A stretch of DNA of 64,000 nt from Streptomyces sp. NBC_00576 (GCF_036345175.1 NZ_CP107780.1:3968001-4032000), one strand, 5' to 3'. Shown: positions 18,578-27,661, numbered from the stretch's first letter. Program-made: numbers and translations. Notes: generated by a model not told the origin, from the sequence alone.

Positions 18578-20284
18578 TCAGAGCGGCACGATGTCCGGCG
18601 CGCCCAGCCTCGCCGCGTCCGCCGTCAGGTCGTCGGGCTGCCGCTGCGACTCGCGTTCCGCCTCCACCCGCTTGTCGTAGTGCTCGACCTCGCGCTCGAT
18701 CTGATCCTTGTCCCAGCCGAGGACGGGCGCCATCAGTTCCGCCGCCTCACGGGAACTGCGCGTTCCCCGGTCGAACGTCTCGATCGAGATCCGGGTCCGC
18801 CGCGTCAGTACATCGTCCAGATGCCGCGCGCCCTCGTGCGAGGCCGCGTACACGACCTCCGCCCGCAGATAGTCGTCCGCCGCCTGCAGCGGCTCGCCGA
18901 GGGAGGAGTCCGCGGCGATCAGGTCGAGGACCTCCTGCGCCAGCGAGCCGTACCGGTTCAGCAGGTGTTCCACGCGCACCACATGGAGTCCGGTGCGCGC
19001 GGCCGTCCGCGCCCGGGCGTTCCACAGTGCGCGGTATCCCTCGGCGCCCAGCAGCGGCACGTCCTCCGTCACGCACTCGGCGACCCGCTGGTCGAGCCCG
19101 TGCACCGCCGCGTCGACCGCGTCCTTCGCCATCACCCGGTACGTCGTGTACTTGCCGCCCGCCACGACCACGAGCCCCGGCACCGGATGCGCCACGGTGT
19201 GCTCGCGCGAGAGCTTGCTGGTGGCATCCGACTCACCGGCGAGCAGGGGCCGCAGACCCGCGTACACGCCCTGGACGTCGTCCCTGGTCAGCGGCACCGC
19301 GAGCACCGAGTTCACATGCTCCAGCAGATAGTCGATATCGGCGCTGGACGCGGCCGGGTGGGCCTTGTCCAGGTCCCAGTCGGTGTCCGTCGTCCCGACG
19401 ATCCAGTGCCGGCCCCACGGGATCACGAACAACACGGACTTCTCGGTGCGCAGGATCAGCCCGGTCGTCGAGTGGATCCGGTCCTTGGGCACAACCAGAT
19501 GGATACCCTTGGACGCCCGGACGTGGAACTGCCCGCGCTCGCCGACCATCCCCTGGGTGTCGTCGGTCCACACCCCGGTGGCGTTGACGATCTGCCGGGC
19601 GCGGATCTCGTACTCCCCGCCGCCCTCGACATCCTCGACTCGCGCACCGACAACGCGCTCCCCCTCACGCAGAAAACCGGTCACCCGCGCGCGGTTGGCG
19701 ACCTGCGCGCCGTACGCCGCTGCCGTGCGCACCAGGGTGGCCACATAGCGGGCGTCGTCCATCTGCGCGTCGTAGTACTGCAACGCTCCGACCAGCGCGT
19801 CCTTCTTCAAGGCGGGCGCGACGCGCAGAGCGTGACGGCGGCTCAGGTGACGGTGCGCCGGCAGGCCCCGCCCGTGCCCGCGGGCCATCGACATCGCGTC
19901 GTAGAGCGCGACACCCGCCCCGGCGTACAGCCGCTCCCAGCCCTGGTGCTGAAGCGGATACAGGAACGCCACCGGCTTCACCAGGTGCGGAGCGAGCCGC
20001 TCCAGCAACAGCCCGCGTTCCTTCAACGCCTCCCGCACGAGGGCGAAGTCGAGCATTTCCAGATAGCGCAGGCCCCCGTGGATGAGCTTGCTGGACCTGC
20101 TCGACGTGCCCGATGCCCAGTCACGGGCCTCCACCAGCCCCGTGGACAGGCCGCGGGTCACGGAGTCGAGCGCCGTGCCCGCACCGACCACGCCGGCGCC
20201 CACAACCAGCACGTCCAGCTCACGCTCGGCCATTGCTGCCAGTGACTCGGCGCGCTGCGCCGGTCCCAGTGCCGCTGTCCTCAT
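18578..20284 (-). CDS. glpD: Aerobic glycerol-3-phosphate dehydrogenase
   Basis: A 568-residue FAD enzyme that oxidises sn-glycerol 3-phosphate to dihydroxyacetone phosphate and feeds electrons to the quinone pool. The FAD motif GAGVVGAG (about 29-36), the substrate-region motif SSRSSKLIHGGLRYLE and the family C-terminal domain are present, and the length is normal. The start ATG (MRTAALGP) has GGAGG five bases upstream. glpK and glpF are not beside it here, so it stands alone. The start of the divergent sugar dehydrogenase gene lies about 295 bp away. Confidence 0.92.
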   Translation of the reverse strand: MRTAALGPAQRAESLAAMAERELDVLVVGAGVVGAGTALDSVTRGLSTGLVEARDWASGTSSRSSKLIHGGLRYLEMLDFALVREALKERGLLLERLAPHLVKPVAFLYPLQHQGWERLYAGAGVALYDAMSMARGHGRGLPAHRHLSRRHALRVAPALKKDALVGALQYYDAQMDDARYVATLVRTAAAYGAQVANRARVTGFLREGERVVGARVEDVEGGGEYEIRARQIVNATGVWTDDTQGMVGERGQFHVRASKGIHLVVPKDRIHSTTGLILRTEKSVLFVIPWGRHWIVGTTDTDWDLDKAHPAASSADIDYLLEHVNSVLAVPLTRDDVQGVYAGLRPLLAGESDATSKLSREHTVAHPVPGLVVVAGGKYTTYRVMAKDAVDAAVHGLDQRVAECVTEDVPLLGAEGYRALWNARARTAARTGLHVVRVEHLLNRYGSLAQEVLDLIAADSSLGEPLQAADDYLRAEVVYAASHEGARHLDDVLTRRTRISIETFDRGTRSSREAAELMAPVLGWDKDQIEREVEHYDKRVEAERESQRQPDDLTADAARLGAPDIVPL

Positions 20285-20580
20285 CGCTGCCTCCCGCTCT
20301 CGGTCGCGCCCGCCGCGTCCGTACGACCAGCCGACTGTGGTTCCGCCGTACGTCTGCGCCTGCCCTGTCCCCCTGCCCGAATTCTGACCGGGTTGCCCGA
20401 CTTCGGCCACCACCCGCCCTCAGCCTGTGGACAACCCGCACAGAAACACCGGCGGAAACTCGCCCACCCAATCCCGCATATCGGTCATATTTACTCCTAG
20501 TCTGACATTGCGCTCGCCCGTCCAGTCCACAGGGTTTGCGCACCTGTCCCGCTTCGGCTATTGGGAAGGACGGCCCACGC

Positions 20581-21789
20581 ATGCCCGCAGACCTCGCCGT
20601 CATCGGACTCGGACATCTCGGCCTGCCACTGGCCCAGGCCGCCGTCGCCGCCGGCATCCCCACCCTCGGCTACAAGACCGGCCCCGAGGCCGGTTCCCTC
20701 ACCGCCGCCGAACTGCGCCGGATGCTCTCCGGGGGCTTCCGGACGGCCGCCGGCCCCGCCGAACTCGGCCGCGTACGCACCGCCGTCATCTGCGCGCCCA
20801 CCTCGCGCGGCGCCGACGGAACCCTGGACCTCAGCCAGGTGGAGGCTGCCGCTCGTACCCTGGCCGCCCGTCTGCGCCCGCACACCACGGTGATCCTGGA
20901 GTCGCCCGTACACCCCGGCACCACGGAGGAGTTCCTGCGCCCCCTCCTCGAAGAGGGCTCCGGACTACAGGCGGGCCGCGACTTCCACCTCGCCTACTCC
21001 CCCAGCCGCGTCGACCCCGGCAACCGCGACTTCACGCCCGCCAACACCCCCAAGGTCATCGGTGGCCTCACCCCCGCCTGCACCGAGTCGGCCGCCGCCT
21101 TCTACAGCCGGCTCACCGACAAGGTCGTACGCGCGCGTGGACCTCGGGAAGCGGAAACCGTGCAGCTCCTGGAGACCAACTTCCGGCACGTCAACATCGC
21201 CCTCGTCAACGAGATGGCCGTCCTCTGCCACGACCTGGGCGTCGACCTGTGGGACGTCATCCGCTGCGCGGAGACCAAGCCGTTCGGCTTCCAGGCCTTC
21301 CGCCCCGGCCCGGGCGTCGGCGGCCACGCCGCCCCCCAGGACCTGCACGGCCACACCGGCCGCACCCTGCGCATGGTGGAACTCGCCCAGCAGGTCAACA
21401 ACCACATGCCCCAGTACGTCATCCAGCGCGCGGCCACGCTCCTCAACGAGCACGGCAAATCGGCCCGCGGCGCCCGCGTCCTCCTCCTGGGCGTCACCTA
21501 CAAGCCCGACCTCGCCGACCAACAGGGCTCCCCCGCCCAGGAGATCGCGATCCGCCTGATGGAACTGGGCGCCTCCGTCAGCTACCACGACCCTCACGTC
21601 CCGTCGTGGAGCGTCCTGGACCGCCCCCTCCCGCGCGCGGACTCCCTCTACGAGGCGGCGGCCGACGCCGACCTGACGATCCTCCTCCAGCAGCACCGCA
21701 CGTACGACCTCCAGGGGCTGTCGGTGAAGGCGCAGCTGCTTTTGGACACACGGGGGGCCACGCCTACGGGGGCGGCGCATCGGTTGTGA
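20581..21789 (+). CDS. UDP-sugar (ManNAc-type) dehydrogenase homologue lacking the catalytic Cys
   Basis: A 402-residue protein of the UDP-glucose/UDP-ManNAc 6-dehydrogenase family. The N-terminal NAD domain opens with VIGLGHLGLP. The central domain has LLETNFRHVNIALVNEMA, KPFGF and PGPGVGGH, and the C-terminal domain has GVTYKPDLAD. In working enzymes the thiohemiacetal cysteine directly follows GGH (GGHCIP); here codon 250 is Ala (GGHAAPQD). The two-step oxidation of the sugar alcohol to the acid should therefore be impaired. It may be a regulatory paralogue or use altered chemistry. No glycan cluster surrounds it. Start ATG follows GGAAGGA. Confidence 0.8.
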   Translation: MPADLAVIGLGHLGLPLAQAAVAAGIPTLGYKTGPEAGSLTAAELRRMLSGGFRTAAGPAELGRVRTAVICAPTSRGADGTLDLSQVEAAARTLAARLRPHTTVILESPVHPGTTEEFLRPLLEEGSGLQAGRDFHLAYSPSRVDPGNRDFTPANTPKVIGGLTPACTESAAAFYSRLTDKVVRARGPREAETVQLLETNFRHVNIALVNEMAVLCHDLGVDLWDVIRCAETKPFGFQAFRPGPGVGGHAAPQDLHGHTGRTLRMVELAQQVNNHMPQYVIQRAATLLNEHGKSARGARVLLLGVTYKPDLADQQGSPAQEIAIRLMELGASVSYHDPHVPSWSVLDRPLPRADSLYEAAADADLTILLQQHRTYDLQGLSVKAQLLLDTRGATPTGAAHRL

Positions 21790-21850
21790 ACAGGGGCGCG
21801 TGCAGATGGCTACGCCTCCGGGGCCGGTGGCGTGGGGTGCACTTGCGTCG

Positions 21851-21967
21851 GTAGCGTACGAAGTGGAGGCCGCCGCAGGGTCTAGCTGCGGCAGGCTCCT
21901 GAACGGGTTACGGGGGTCCACCCCTATCTCTCTTAGGGGCGGCCGCTCACCATCCGTACGTCCACAG
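21851..21967. repeat. Hairpin-rich intergenic repeat, copy 1
   Basis: The first of two adjacent related units of about 117 bp. It can fold into two hairpins: 21865-21899 (GGAG...CCGCAG loop CTGCGG...CTCC) and 21918-21942 (CCACCCCTA loop TTAGGGGCGG). A conserved tail, GGCCGCTCAC then TCCGTACGTCCACA, follows. The stems are kept in copy 2 although loop and flanking bases differ. The 750-bp interval 21790-22541 holds no convincing gene. Confidence 0.7.
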
Positions 21968-22010
21968 GATGCCCCGCCTCCGGCATCGGGCCGCCCGTCG
22001 GCGCATCCGG

Positions 22011-22128
22011 TACCGTACAAAAAGGTGGAGCCCACCGCAGCGGGAACTGCGGGGGCTCCTGAAAAGTGAACGGAGTGTCCACCCCTAGTTCTCCTGGGGG
22101 TGGCCGCTCACTTTCCGTATGTCCACAA
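22011..22128. repeat. Hairpin-rich intergenic repeat, copy 2
   Basis: A second copy about 160 bp after the first. Its hairpins are at 22027-22059 (GGAGCCC-a-CCGCAG, loop CGGGAA, CTGCGG, GGGCTCC) and 22079-22103 (CCACCCC loop GGGGTGG). The tail GGCCGCTCAC, TCCGTATGTCCACA matches copy 1. The compensating stem differences suggest that structure, in RNA or single-stranded DNA, is what is kept. Confidence 0.7.
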
Positions 22129-22440
22129 GAGGCACCTCCTTCGGAACTTGACCGCCCGAAGACGGATCCGGTCCCAGCGGGTGGGCTTGCGGTGGCGACC
22201 CATGGGCGCCCCCTTCCGCGACACCGCCCATAGACCCGGTAGGCGGCTGGCTGGAATTCGGGCCGGGCCCCGACGGGCGGGGGTCCGGAACCATGTCCCT
22301 GGAAGGGGGCGCTCCAGAGAAACTGGGGCGCCGAGACACACGCCAGCGGCCTCGCCACCCTTGACCGGCCCGCATTCGCCTCGAAAGCAACCGTGCGCCC
22401 CCTCACCGAAAACGCGCCCCACCAGGTCCGCTTGGGCACG

Positions 22441-22482
22441 CGAAGGGGCCCGGCCACCCCCACGGGTAACCGGGCCCCTTCG
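22441..22482 (-). terminator. Strong hairpin terminator after guaB3
   Basis: Perfect 13-bp arms CGAAGGGGCCCGG (22441-22453) and CCGGGCCCCTTCG (22470-22482) with a 16-base loop, 60 bp beyond the guaB3 stop. There is no U tract, which is common for Streptomyces terminators. Confidence 0.75.
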
Positions 22483-22541
22483 TCGTTTCAGACCGCCCAA
22501 GCCGCTGACGCCGCCCAAGCCGAGCGCAGCGTCATCTCAGC

Positions 22542-23666
22542 TCATCGCATGTGCGTCGAGTCCGCCACCGTCACCTCGACACGCTGGAACTCCTTGAGGT
22601 CGCTGTAGCCGGTGGTGGCCATGGCGCGGCGCAGGGCGCCGAAGAAGTTCATCGACCCGTCCGGAATGTGCGAGGGGCCCATGAGGACCTCCTCCACCGT
22701 GCCGACCGTGCCGAGGTCGACCTTCTTGCCGCGCGGCAGCTCCTCGTTGACGGCCTCCATGCCCCAGTGGTGGCCCTTGCCGGGTGCGTCCGTGGCACGG
22801 GCCAGCGGGGAGCCCATCATCACGGCGTCGGCGCCGCAGGCGATCGCCTTGGGGAGGTCGCCGGACCAGCCGACACCGCCGTCCGCGATCACGTGCACAT
22901 ACCGGCCGCCGGACTCGTCCATGTAGTCGCGGCGGGCGGCGGCCACATCGGCTACCGAGGTGGCCATCGGGACGCGGATGCCCAGCACGTTGCGCGTGGT
23001 GTGCGCGGCGCCGCCGCCGAAGCCGACGAGCACGCCGGCCGCGCCGGTGCGCATCAGGTGCAGGGCCGCCGTGTACGTGGCGCAGCCGCCGACGATCACC
23101 GGGACGTCCAGCTCGTAGATGAACTGCTTCAGGTTCAGCGGTTCGGCGGCACCGGAGACGTGCTCCGCGGAGACCGTCGTACCGCGGATGACGAAGATGT
23201 CCACGCCCGCGTCGACGACGGCCTTGGAGAACTGGGCCGTGCGCTGCGGGGAGAGCGCGGCTGCGGTGACCACGCCCGAGTCGCGCACCTCCTTGATGCG
23301 CGCGCCGATCAGTTCCTCCTTGATGGGAGCCGCGTAGATCTCCTGGAGTCGGCGGGTCGCGGTGTCCGCGTCCAGCTCGGCGATCTCGTCGAGCAGCGGC
23401 TGCGGGTCCTCGTACCGCGTCCAGAGGCCTTCGAGGTTCAGGACGCCGAGGCCGCCCAGCTCGCCGATGCGGATCGCGGTGGCCGGGGAGACGACCGAGT
23501 CCATGGGGGCCGCCAGGAAGGGCAGCTCGAAGCGGTAGGCGTCGATCTGCCAGGCGATCGAGACCTCCTTCGGGTCGCGCGTACGACGGCTCGGGACGAC
23601 GGCGATGTCGTCGAAGGCGTACGCCCTACGGCCGCGCTTGCCGCGCCCGATCTCGATCTCAGTCAC
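22542..23666 (-). CDS. guaB3: IMP dehydrogenase-family protein GuaB3
   Basis: A 374-residue (beta/alpha)8-barrel protein of the IMPDH/GMP reductase family. It lacks the CBS domains of GuaB and is the actinobacterial GuaB3 type. The active-site loop that reads GSICTTR in IMP dehydrogenase is GGAAHTTR here (217-225), so the catalytic Cys position is His222. The phosphate-binding and flap regions remain. The biochemical role of the actinobacterial GuaB3 is not established as far as I know; a purine-nucleotide binding or interconverting role is likely. It lies 116 bp downstream of guaB, separated by a hairpin. Confidence 0.88.
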   Translation of the reverse strand: MTEIEIGRGKRGRRAYAFDDIAVVPSRRTRDPKEVSIAWQIDAYRFELPFLAAPMDSVVSPATAIRIGELGGLGVLNLEGLWTRYEDPQPLLDEIAELDADTATRRLQEIYAAPIKEELIGARIKEVRDSGVVTAAALSPQRTAQFSKAVVDAGVDIFVIRGTTVSAEHVSGAAEPLNLKQFIYELDVPVIVGGCATYTAALHLMRTGAAGVLVGFGGGAAHTTRNVLGIRVPMATSVADVAAARRDYMDESGGRYVHVIADGGVGWSGDLPKAIACGADAVMMGSPLARATDAPGKGHHWGMEAVNEELPRGKKVDLGTVGTVEEVLMGPSHIPDGSMNFFGALRRAMATTGYSDLKEFQRVEVTVADSTHMR

Positions 23667-23725
23667 GTGTGTGGCCTTTCCATCCTTGGTTCTGCGCCTC
23701 CCAGTATCCCCGACGGGTACGACGA

Positions 23726-23756
23726 AGGCGGTCCCGGAGTACCTCCGGGACCGCCT
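23726..23756 (-). terminator. Hairpin between guaB and guaB3
   Basis: Perfect 13-bp arms AGGCGGTCCCGGA and TCCGGGACCGCCT around a 5-base loop, starting 27 bp after the guaB stop. It probably terminates or attenuates guaB transcription before guaB3. Confidence 0.75.
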
Positions 23757-23782
23757 CTCGCACGTCCGGTTACCGCTTGCGC

Positions 23783-25285
23783 CTACTTGCGGCTGTAGTT
23801 GGGCGCCTCGACCGTCATCTGGATGTCGTGCGGGTGGCTCTCCTTGAGGCCCGCCGAGGTGATGCGGACGAAGCGTCCCTTGGTCTCCATCTCACCGACG
23901 GTGGCCGCACCGACGTACCCCATCGTCTGGCGCAGACCGCCGACGAGCTGGTGCAGCACGTTGGCCAGCGGACCGCGGTAGGGCACCTGGCCCTCGATGC
24001 CCTCGGGGACGAGCTTGTCGTCGGAGCCGACGTCGGCCTGGAAGTAGCGGTCCTTCGAGTACGACTTCGCCTGGCCGCGCGACTGCATGGCGCCCAGCGA
24101 ACCCATACCGCGGTACGACTTGAACTGCTTGCCGTTGATGAACTGCAGCTCGCCCGGGGACTCCTCGCAGCCCGCAAGCAGGCTGCCCAGCATCACGGAG
24201 TCGGCACCTGCGGCGAGCGCCTTGCCGATGTCGCCGGAGTACTGCAGGCCACCGTCGCCGATCACGGGGATACCGGCGACACGGGCCGCGAGGGCAGCCT
24301 CATAGATGGCCGTTACCTGCGGTACGCCGATGCCGGCGACCACGCGGGTGGTGCAGATGGAGCCGGGTCCGACGCCCACCTTGATGCCGTCGACGCCCGC
24401 GTCGATCAGGGCCTGGGCACCGTCACGCGTGGCCACATTGCCGCCGATCACGTCGACGTGGACGCTCGACTTGATCTTCGACATCCAGCTCAGGGCGTTG
24501 CTGTTGTGCCCGTGCGAGGTGTCGACGACCAGGAAGTCCACGCCCGCCTCGGCGAGCGCCTGGGCGCGCTCCAGCGCCTCGGGGCTGGCGCCGACGGCCG
24601 CGCCGACCAGCAGCCGACCCTCGGAGTCCTTGGCGGCACCCGGGTACTTCTCGGCCTTCACGAAGTCCTTGACCGTGATCAGGCCCTTGAGGAGACCGGA
24701 GTCGTCGACCAGGGGAAGCTTCTCGATCTTGTGGCGGCGCAGCAGCTCCATGGCCTCGGTGCCGGAGGTGCCGACCTTGCCGGTGACCAGCGGCATCGGT
24801 GTCATGACCTCGCGGACCTGACGTGAGCGGTCGGTCTCGAAGGCCATGTCGCGGTTGGTGACGATGCCGAGCAGCTTGCCGTTGCCGTCCGTCACGGGGA
24901 CACCGCTGATGCGGAACTTGGCACACAGCGCGTCGGCCTCGGCCAGCGTCGCGTCCGGGTTCACGGTGATCGGGTCGGTGACCATGCCGGATTCGGAGCG
25001 CTTCACGAGGTCGACCTGGTTGACCTGGTCCTCGATGGAGAGGTTGCGGTGCAGCACGCCCACGCCGCCCTGCCGGGCCATGGCGATCGCCATGCGCGAC
25101 TCGGTCACCTTGTCCATCGCCGCGGAGAGCAGCGGGATGTTGACACGGACGTTGCGGGAGATGCGGGACGAGGTGTCGACCGCGTTGGGCAGCACTTCGG
25201 ATGCGCCCGGCAGCAGCAGCACGTCGTCGTAGGTCAGCCCGAGTGTCGCGAACTTGGCGGGCACTCCGTCGACGTTGGCAGTCAT
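23783..25285 (-). CDS. guaB: Inosine-5'-monophosphate dehydrogenase
   Basis: A 500-residue cytoplasmic enzyme converting IMP and NAD+ to XMP, the committed step to guanine nucleotides. It has the barrel start YDDVLLLP, two central CBS domains (about 95-215; VTDPITVNPDATLAEA is the first) that bind regulatory nucleotides, and the catalytic-Cys loop GVGPGSICTTR. The flap Arg-Tyr region is near residue 400. The length is standard. Its promoter should lie in the 185-bp gap upstream, which contains repeated TTCGTACG words. Confidence 0.96.
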   Translation of the reverse strand: MTANVDGVPAKFATLGLTYDDVLLLPGASEVLPNAVDTSSRISRNVRVNIPLLSAAMDKVTESRMAIAMARQGGVGVLHRNLSIEDQVNQVDLVKRSESGMVTDPITVNPDATLAEADALCAKFRISGVPVTDGNGKLLGIVTNRDMAFETDRSRQVREVMTPMPLVTGKVGTSGTEAMELLRRHKIEKLPLVDDSGLLKGLITVKDFVKAEKYPGAAKDSEGRLLVGAAVGASPEALERAQALAEAGVDFLVVDTSHGHNSNALSWMSKIKSSVHVDVIGGNVATRDGAQALIDAGVDGIKVGVGPGSICTTRVVAGIGVPQVTAIYEAALAARVAGIPVIGDGGLQYSGDIGKALAAGADSVMLGSLLAGCEESPGELQFINGKQFKSYRGMGSLGAMQSRGQAKSYSKDRYFQADVGSDDKLVPEGIEGQVPYRGPLANVLHQLVGGLRQTMGYVGAATVGEMETKGRFVRITSAGLKESHPHDIQMTVEAPNYSRK

Positions 25286-25469
25286 GACACCTTCCCCAAA
25301 TGGCCTTGATCGGTGCGGATGTCCATGCTAACGGGAAGCACGGGTCCCGAATTCCACAGTGCGAGGTGCCCGGGGGCTTCGTACGTTCGTACGGAATCGA
25401 CTATTCGTACGGAGTCGGCACCCCGACCGTTCACCCGGAGACCGGGACAAGGGGCCATCGCTGCGGCCT

Positions 25470-26057
25470 TTACTGCTCCGCCAGCGCCCGTAGCCGGCTC
25501 AACGCGCGATGCTGGGCCACGCGCACCGCCCCGGGTGACATTCCCAACATCTGGCCCGTCTCCTCCGCCGTGAGACCCACCGCGATGCGCAGCAGGAGCA
25601 GTTCGCGCTGGTTCTCGGGGAGGTTGGCCATGAGTTTCTTGGCCCATTCGGCGTCGCTGCTGAGGAGAGCCCTTTCCTCGGGACCCAGGGAGTCGTCGGG
25701 GCGTTCCGGCATCTCGTCCGAGGGAACCGCGGTGGAACCCGGGTGGCGCATCGCGGCGCGCTGGAGGTCGGCGACCTTGTGCGCGGCGATCGCGAAGACG
25801 AACGCCTCGAACGGGCGTCCGGTGTCGCGGTAGCGCGGCAGGGCGAGGAGGACGGCGACGCAGACCTCCTGCGCCAGGTCCTCCACGAAGTGCCTCGCGT
25901 CGCCCGGCAGTCGGGACAGCCGGGTGCGGCAGTAGCGCAGGGCGAGAGGGTGGACATGGGCGAGCAGGTCGTGCGTCGCCTGCTCGTCCCCGTCGACGGC
26001 GCGGTGGACGAGCGCACCAATCACCCCATGGGCATAAGCCGCCTCGTCGTCACGCAT
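25470..26057 (-). CDS. shbA: RNA polymerase sigma factor, ShbA/SigD type
   Basis: A group 4 (ECF-sized) sigma factor of 195 residues from the chosen start. Region 2 includes DLAQEVCVAVLLALPRY and RPFEAFVFAIAAHKVADLQR; region 4 ends with TAEETGQMLGMSPGAVRVAQHRALSRLRA. The position between guaB and bldM and the sequence match the ShbA/SigD family. In S. griseus ShbA drives transcription of the main sigma factor gene hrdB; the same role here is inferred by homology. Starts at 26147 (ATG beside AGGAG) or 26198 (GTG) would add 30-47 residues with poor codon bias, so the MRDDEAAY start is preferred but not certain. Confidence 0.85.
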   Translation of the reverse strand: MRDDEAAYAHGVIGALVHRAVDGDEQATHDLLAHVHPLALRYCRTRLSRLPGDARHFVEDLAQEVCVAVLLALPRYRDTGRPFEAFVFAIAAHKVADLQRAAMRHPGSTAVPSDEMPERPDDSLGPEERALLSSDAEWAKKLMANLPENQRELLLLRIAVGLTAEETGQMLGMSPGAVRVAQHRALSRLRALAEQ

Positions 26058-26313
26058 CGGACCATGGTGCCTTGGCGCCGCTCTCTCCGTGGCACCGCGT
26101 CCGTTGTTGTGCACCGAAGCGTTATGAGCAGGTGCGCCGGAACTCATCTCCTGCGCCCTCCCCTTCCGCTCGACCGACTCGTCCCCGAGGAACTCCACAC
26201 CTCAAGGATGCGGCATCCGCGGCGAAACGAGCAGCGGGCACCCGGCGGGCCGTTTTGCGACCCCCGCCCACCTTGCGGTAGGCGGGGACTTCTTTACCCC
26301 CGCTGAGGTCCAC

Positions 26314-26925
26314 CTAACGAACCAGACCCCACCGGAAACCGAGCGCCACCGCGTGCGCGCGGTCCGAGGCACCGAGCTTCTTGAACAGGCGCCTGGCGTG
26401 CGTTTTCACCGTGTCCTCGGAGAGGAACAGTTCGCGTCCGATCTCCGCGTTCGACCGGCCGTGGCTCATGCCTTCCAGGACCTGGATCTCGCGTGCGGTG
26501 AGCGTGGGCGCAGCGCCCATCTCGGCCGAACGCAGCCGGCGCGGCGCGAGCCGCCAGGTCGGGTCGGCCAGCGCCTGCGTCACCGTGGCCCGCAGTTCGG
26601 CGCGCGAGGCGTCCTTGTGCAGATAGCCGCGGGCACCGGCGGCGACGGCGAGCGCCACGCCGTCCAGGTCCTCGGCGACGGTGAGCATGATGATGCGCGC
26701 TCCGGGGTCGGCGGACAGCAGCCGCCGGACCGTCTCGACGCCGCCCAGACCGGGCATGCGTACGTCCATCAGAATCAGGTCCGAACGGTCGGCACCCCAG
26801 CGGCGGAGGACTTCCTCGCCGTTGGCCGCCGTGGTCACGCGCTCGACACCGGGCACGGTCGCGACCGCGCGGCGGAGCGCCTCTCGGGCAAGCGGGGAGT
26901 CGTCGCAGACGAGGACGGATGTCAT
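26314..26925 (-). CDS. bldM: Developmental response regulator BldM
   Basis: A 203-residue NarL/LuxR-type regulator. The receiver domain has Asp8, Asp9 and the phospho-site Asp54 (ILMDVRMPG); the C-terminal helix-turn-helix is LTAREIQVLEGMSHGRSNAEIGRELFLSEDTVKTHARRL. Length and sequence match Streptomyces BldM, an orphan (no cognate kinase) regulator. As a homodimer it activates early, and as a WhiI heterodimer late, sporulation genes. GGAGGG lies five bases before the ATG. An exact BldN-type promoter lies about 150 bp upstream. It is divergent from whiD. Confidence 0.95.
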   Translation of the reverse strand: MTSVLVCDDSPLAREALRRAVATVPGVERVTTAANGEEVLRRWGADRSDLILMDVRMPGLGGVETVRRLLSADPGARIIMLTVAEDLDGVALAVAAGARGYLHKDASRAELRATVTQALADPTWRLAPRRLRSAEMGAAPTLTAREIQVLEGMSHGRSNAEIGRELFLSEDTVKTHARRLFKKLGASDRAHAVALGFRWGLVR

Positions 26926-27071
26926 GGCCGCCCTCCGCAGCTGATGCGCGTCACCTTGAGCCTCCAGGCTGGTACTAATCGTCACCTGTGCGGTTGACGC
27001 TCGACCGAATTTCCCGGCAGTGGGTACTGCCGCCCGTCCGAGCGCTTGTTCCTCCAACCGCCTCCGCACTC

Positions 27072-27099
27072 TCAACGACGGTCACTCGAAAGAGTTACG
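27072..27099 (-). promoter_or_regulatory. BldN-dependent-type promoter of bldM
   Basis: On the minus strand CGTAAC (-35, complement of 27094-27099) and CGTTGA (-10, complement of 27072-27077) are separated by exactly 16 bp. This is the sequence known for the sigma-BldN-dependent bldM promoter. The leader to the bldM ATG would be about 140 nt. The rest of the 403-bp bldM-whiD gap should hold the whiD promoter(s); no clear -35/-10 pair was assigned. Confidence 0.75.
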
Positions 27100-27328
27100 G
27101 GGCTGTGTGTCGTCTTCGGCACTCTACGTGAGGGCGCGCACACGGTGCAGACATGCACAACAGACCCTCAACGTTTCACCACAACCTATGCCCCATTTAG
27201 CCGTTTTTCTTCCCATTTATTGGTGTCTGAGGCTAGATTCGCAATGAGTCATATTTTCATCTCCTTAGATCGTAGTTGTACGGTCGGGGGCACCACCTCA
27301 GCCCAGAACGGCAACAAGGGGACATGCA

Positions 27329-27661
27329 ATGGCAGATTTCTCCCGCCTTCCCGGTCCGAACGCGGACCTCTGGGACTGGCAGCTCCTCGCGGCCTGCCGT
27401 GGGGTCGACAGCTCGCTCTTCTTCCACCCGGAGGGAGAGCGCGGTGCGGCACGGAGCGCTCGCGAGAACTCGGCCAAGGAGGTCTGCATGAGATGCCCGG
27501 TCCGCGCGCAGTGCGCGGCGCACGCGCTGGCGGTGCGTGAGCCCTACGGCGTGTGGGGCGGACTGACCGAGGACGAACGCGAAGAACTGATGGGGCGGGC
27601 CCGCAACCGGCTGGTGTCGGCGTCTGCGTCGGCCGGCGAAGCCCTCGGTTCGAACAACTGA
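27329..27661 (+). CDS. whiD: WhiB-family iron-sulfur sporulation regulator WhiD
   Basis: A 110-residue Wbl protein. Four cluster-ligand cysteines (C23, C53, C56, C62; C-x29-C-x2-C-x5-C) bind a [4Fe-4S] cluster that senses O2/NO. The GVWGG turn and a basic C-terminal region follow. Position divergent from bldM and length identify it as WhiD, needed for late sporulation and spore-wall maturation and a partner of the main sigma factor. AAGGGG lies eight bases before the ATG. Confidence 0.93.
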   Translation: MADFSRLPGPNADLWDWQLLAACRGVDSSLFFHPEGERGAARSARENSAKEVCMRCPVRAQCAAHALAVREPYGVWGGLTEDEREELMGRARNRLVSASASAGEALGSNN

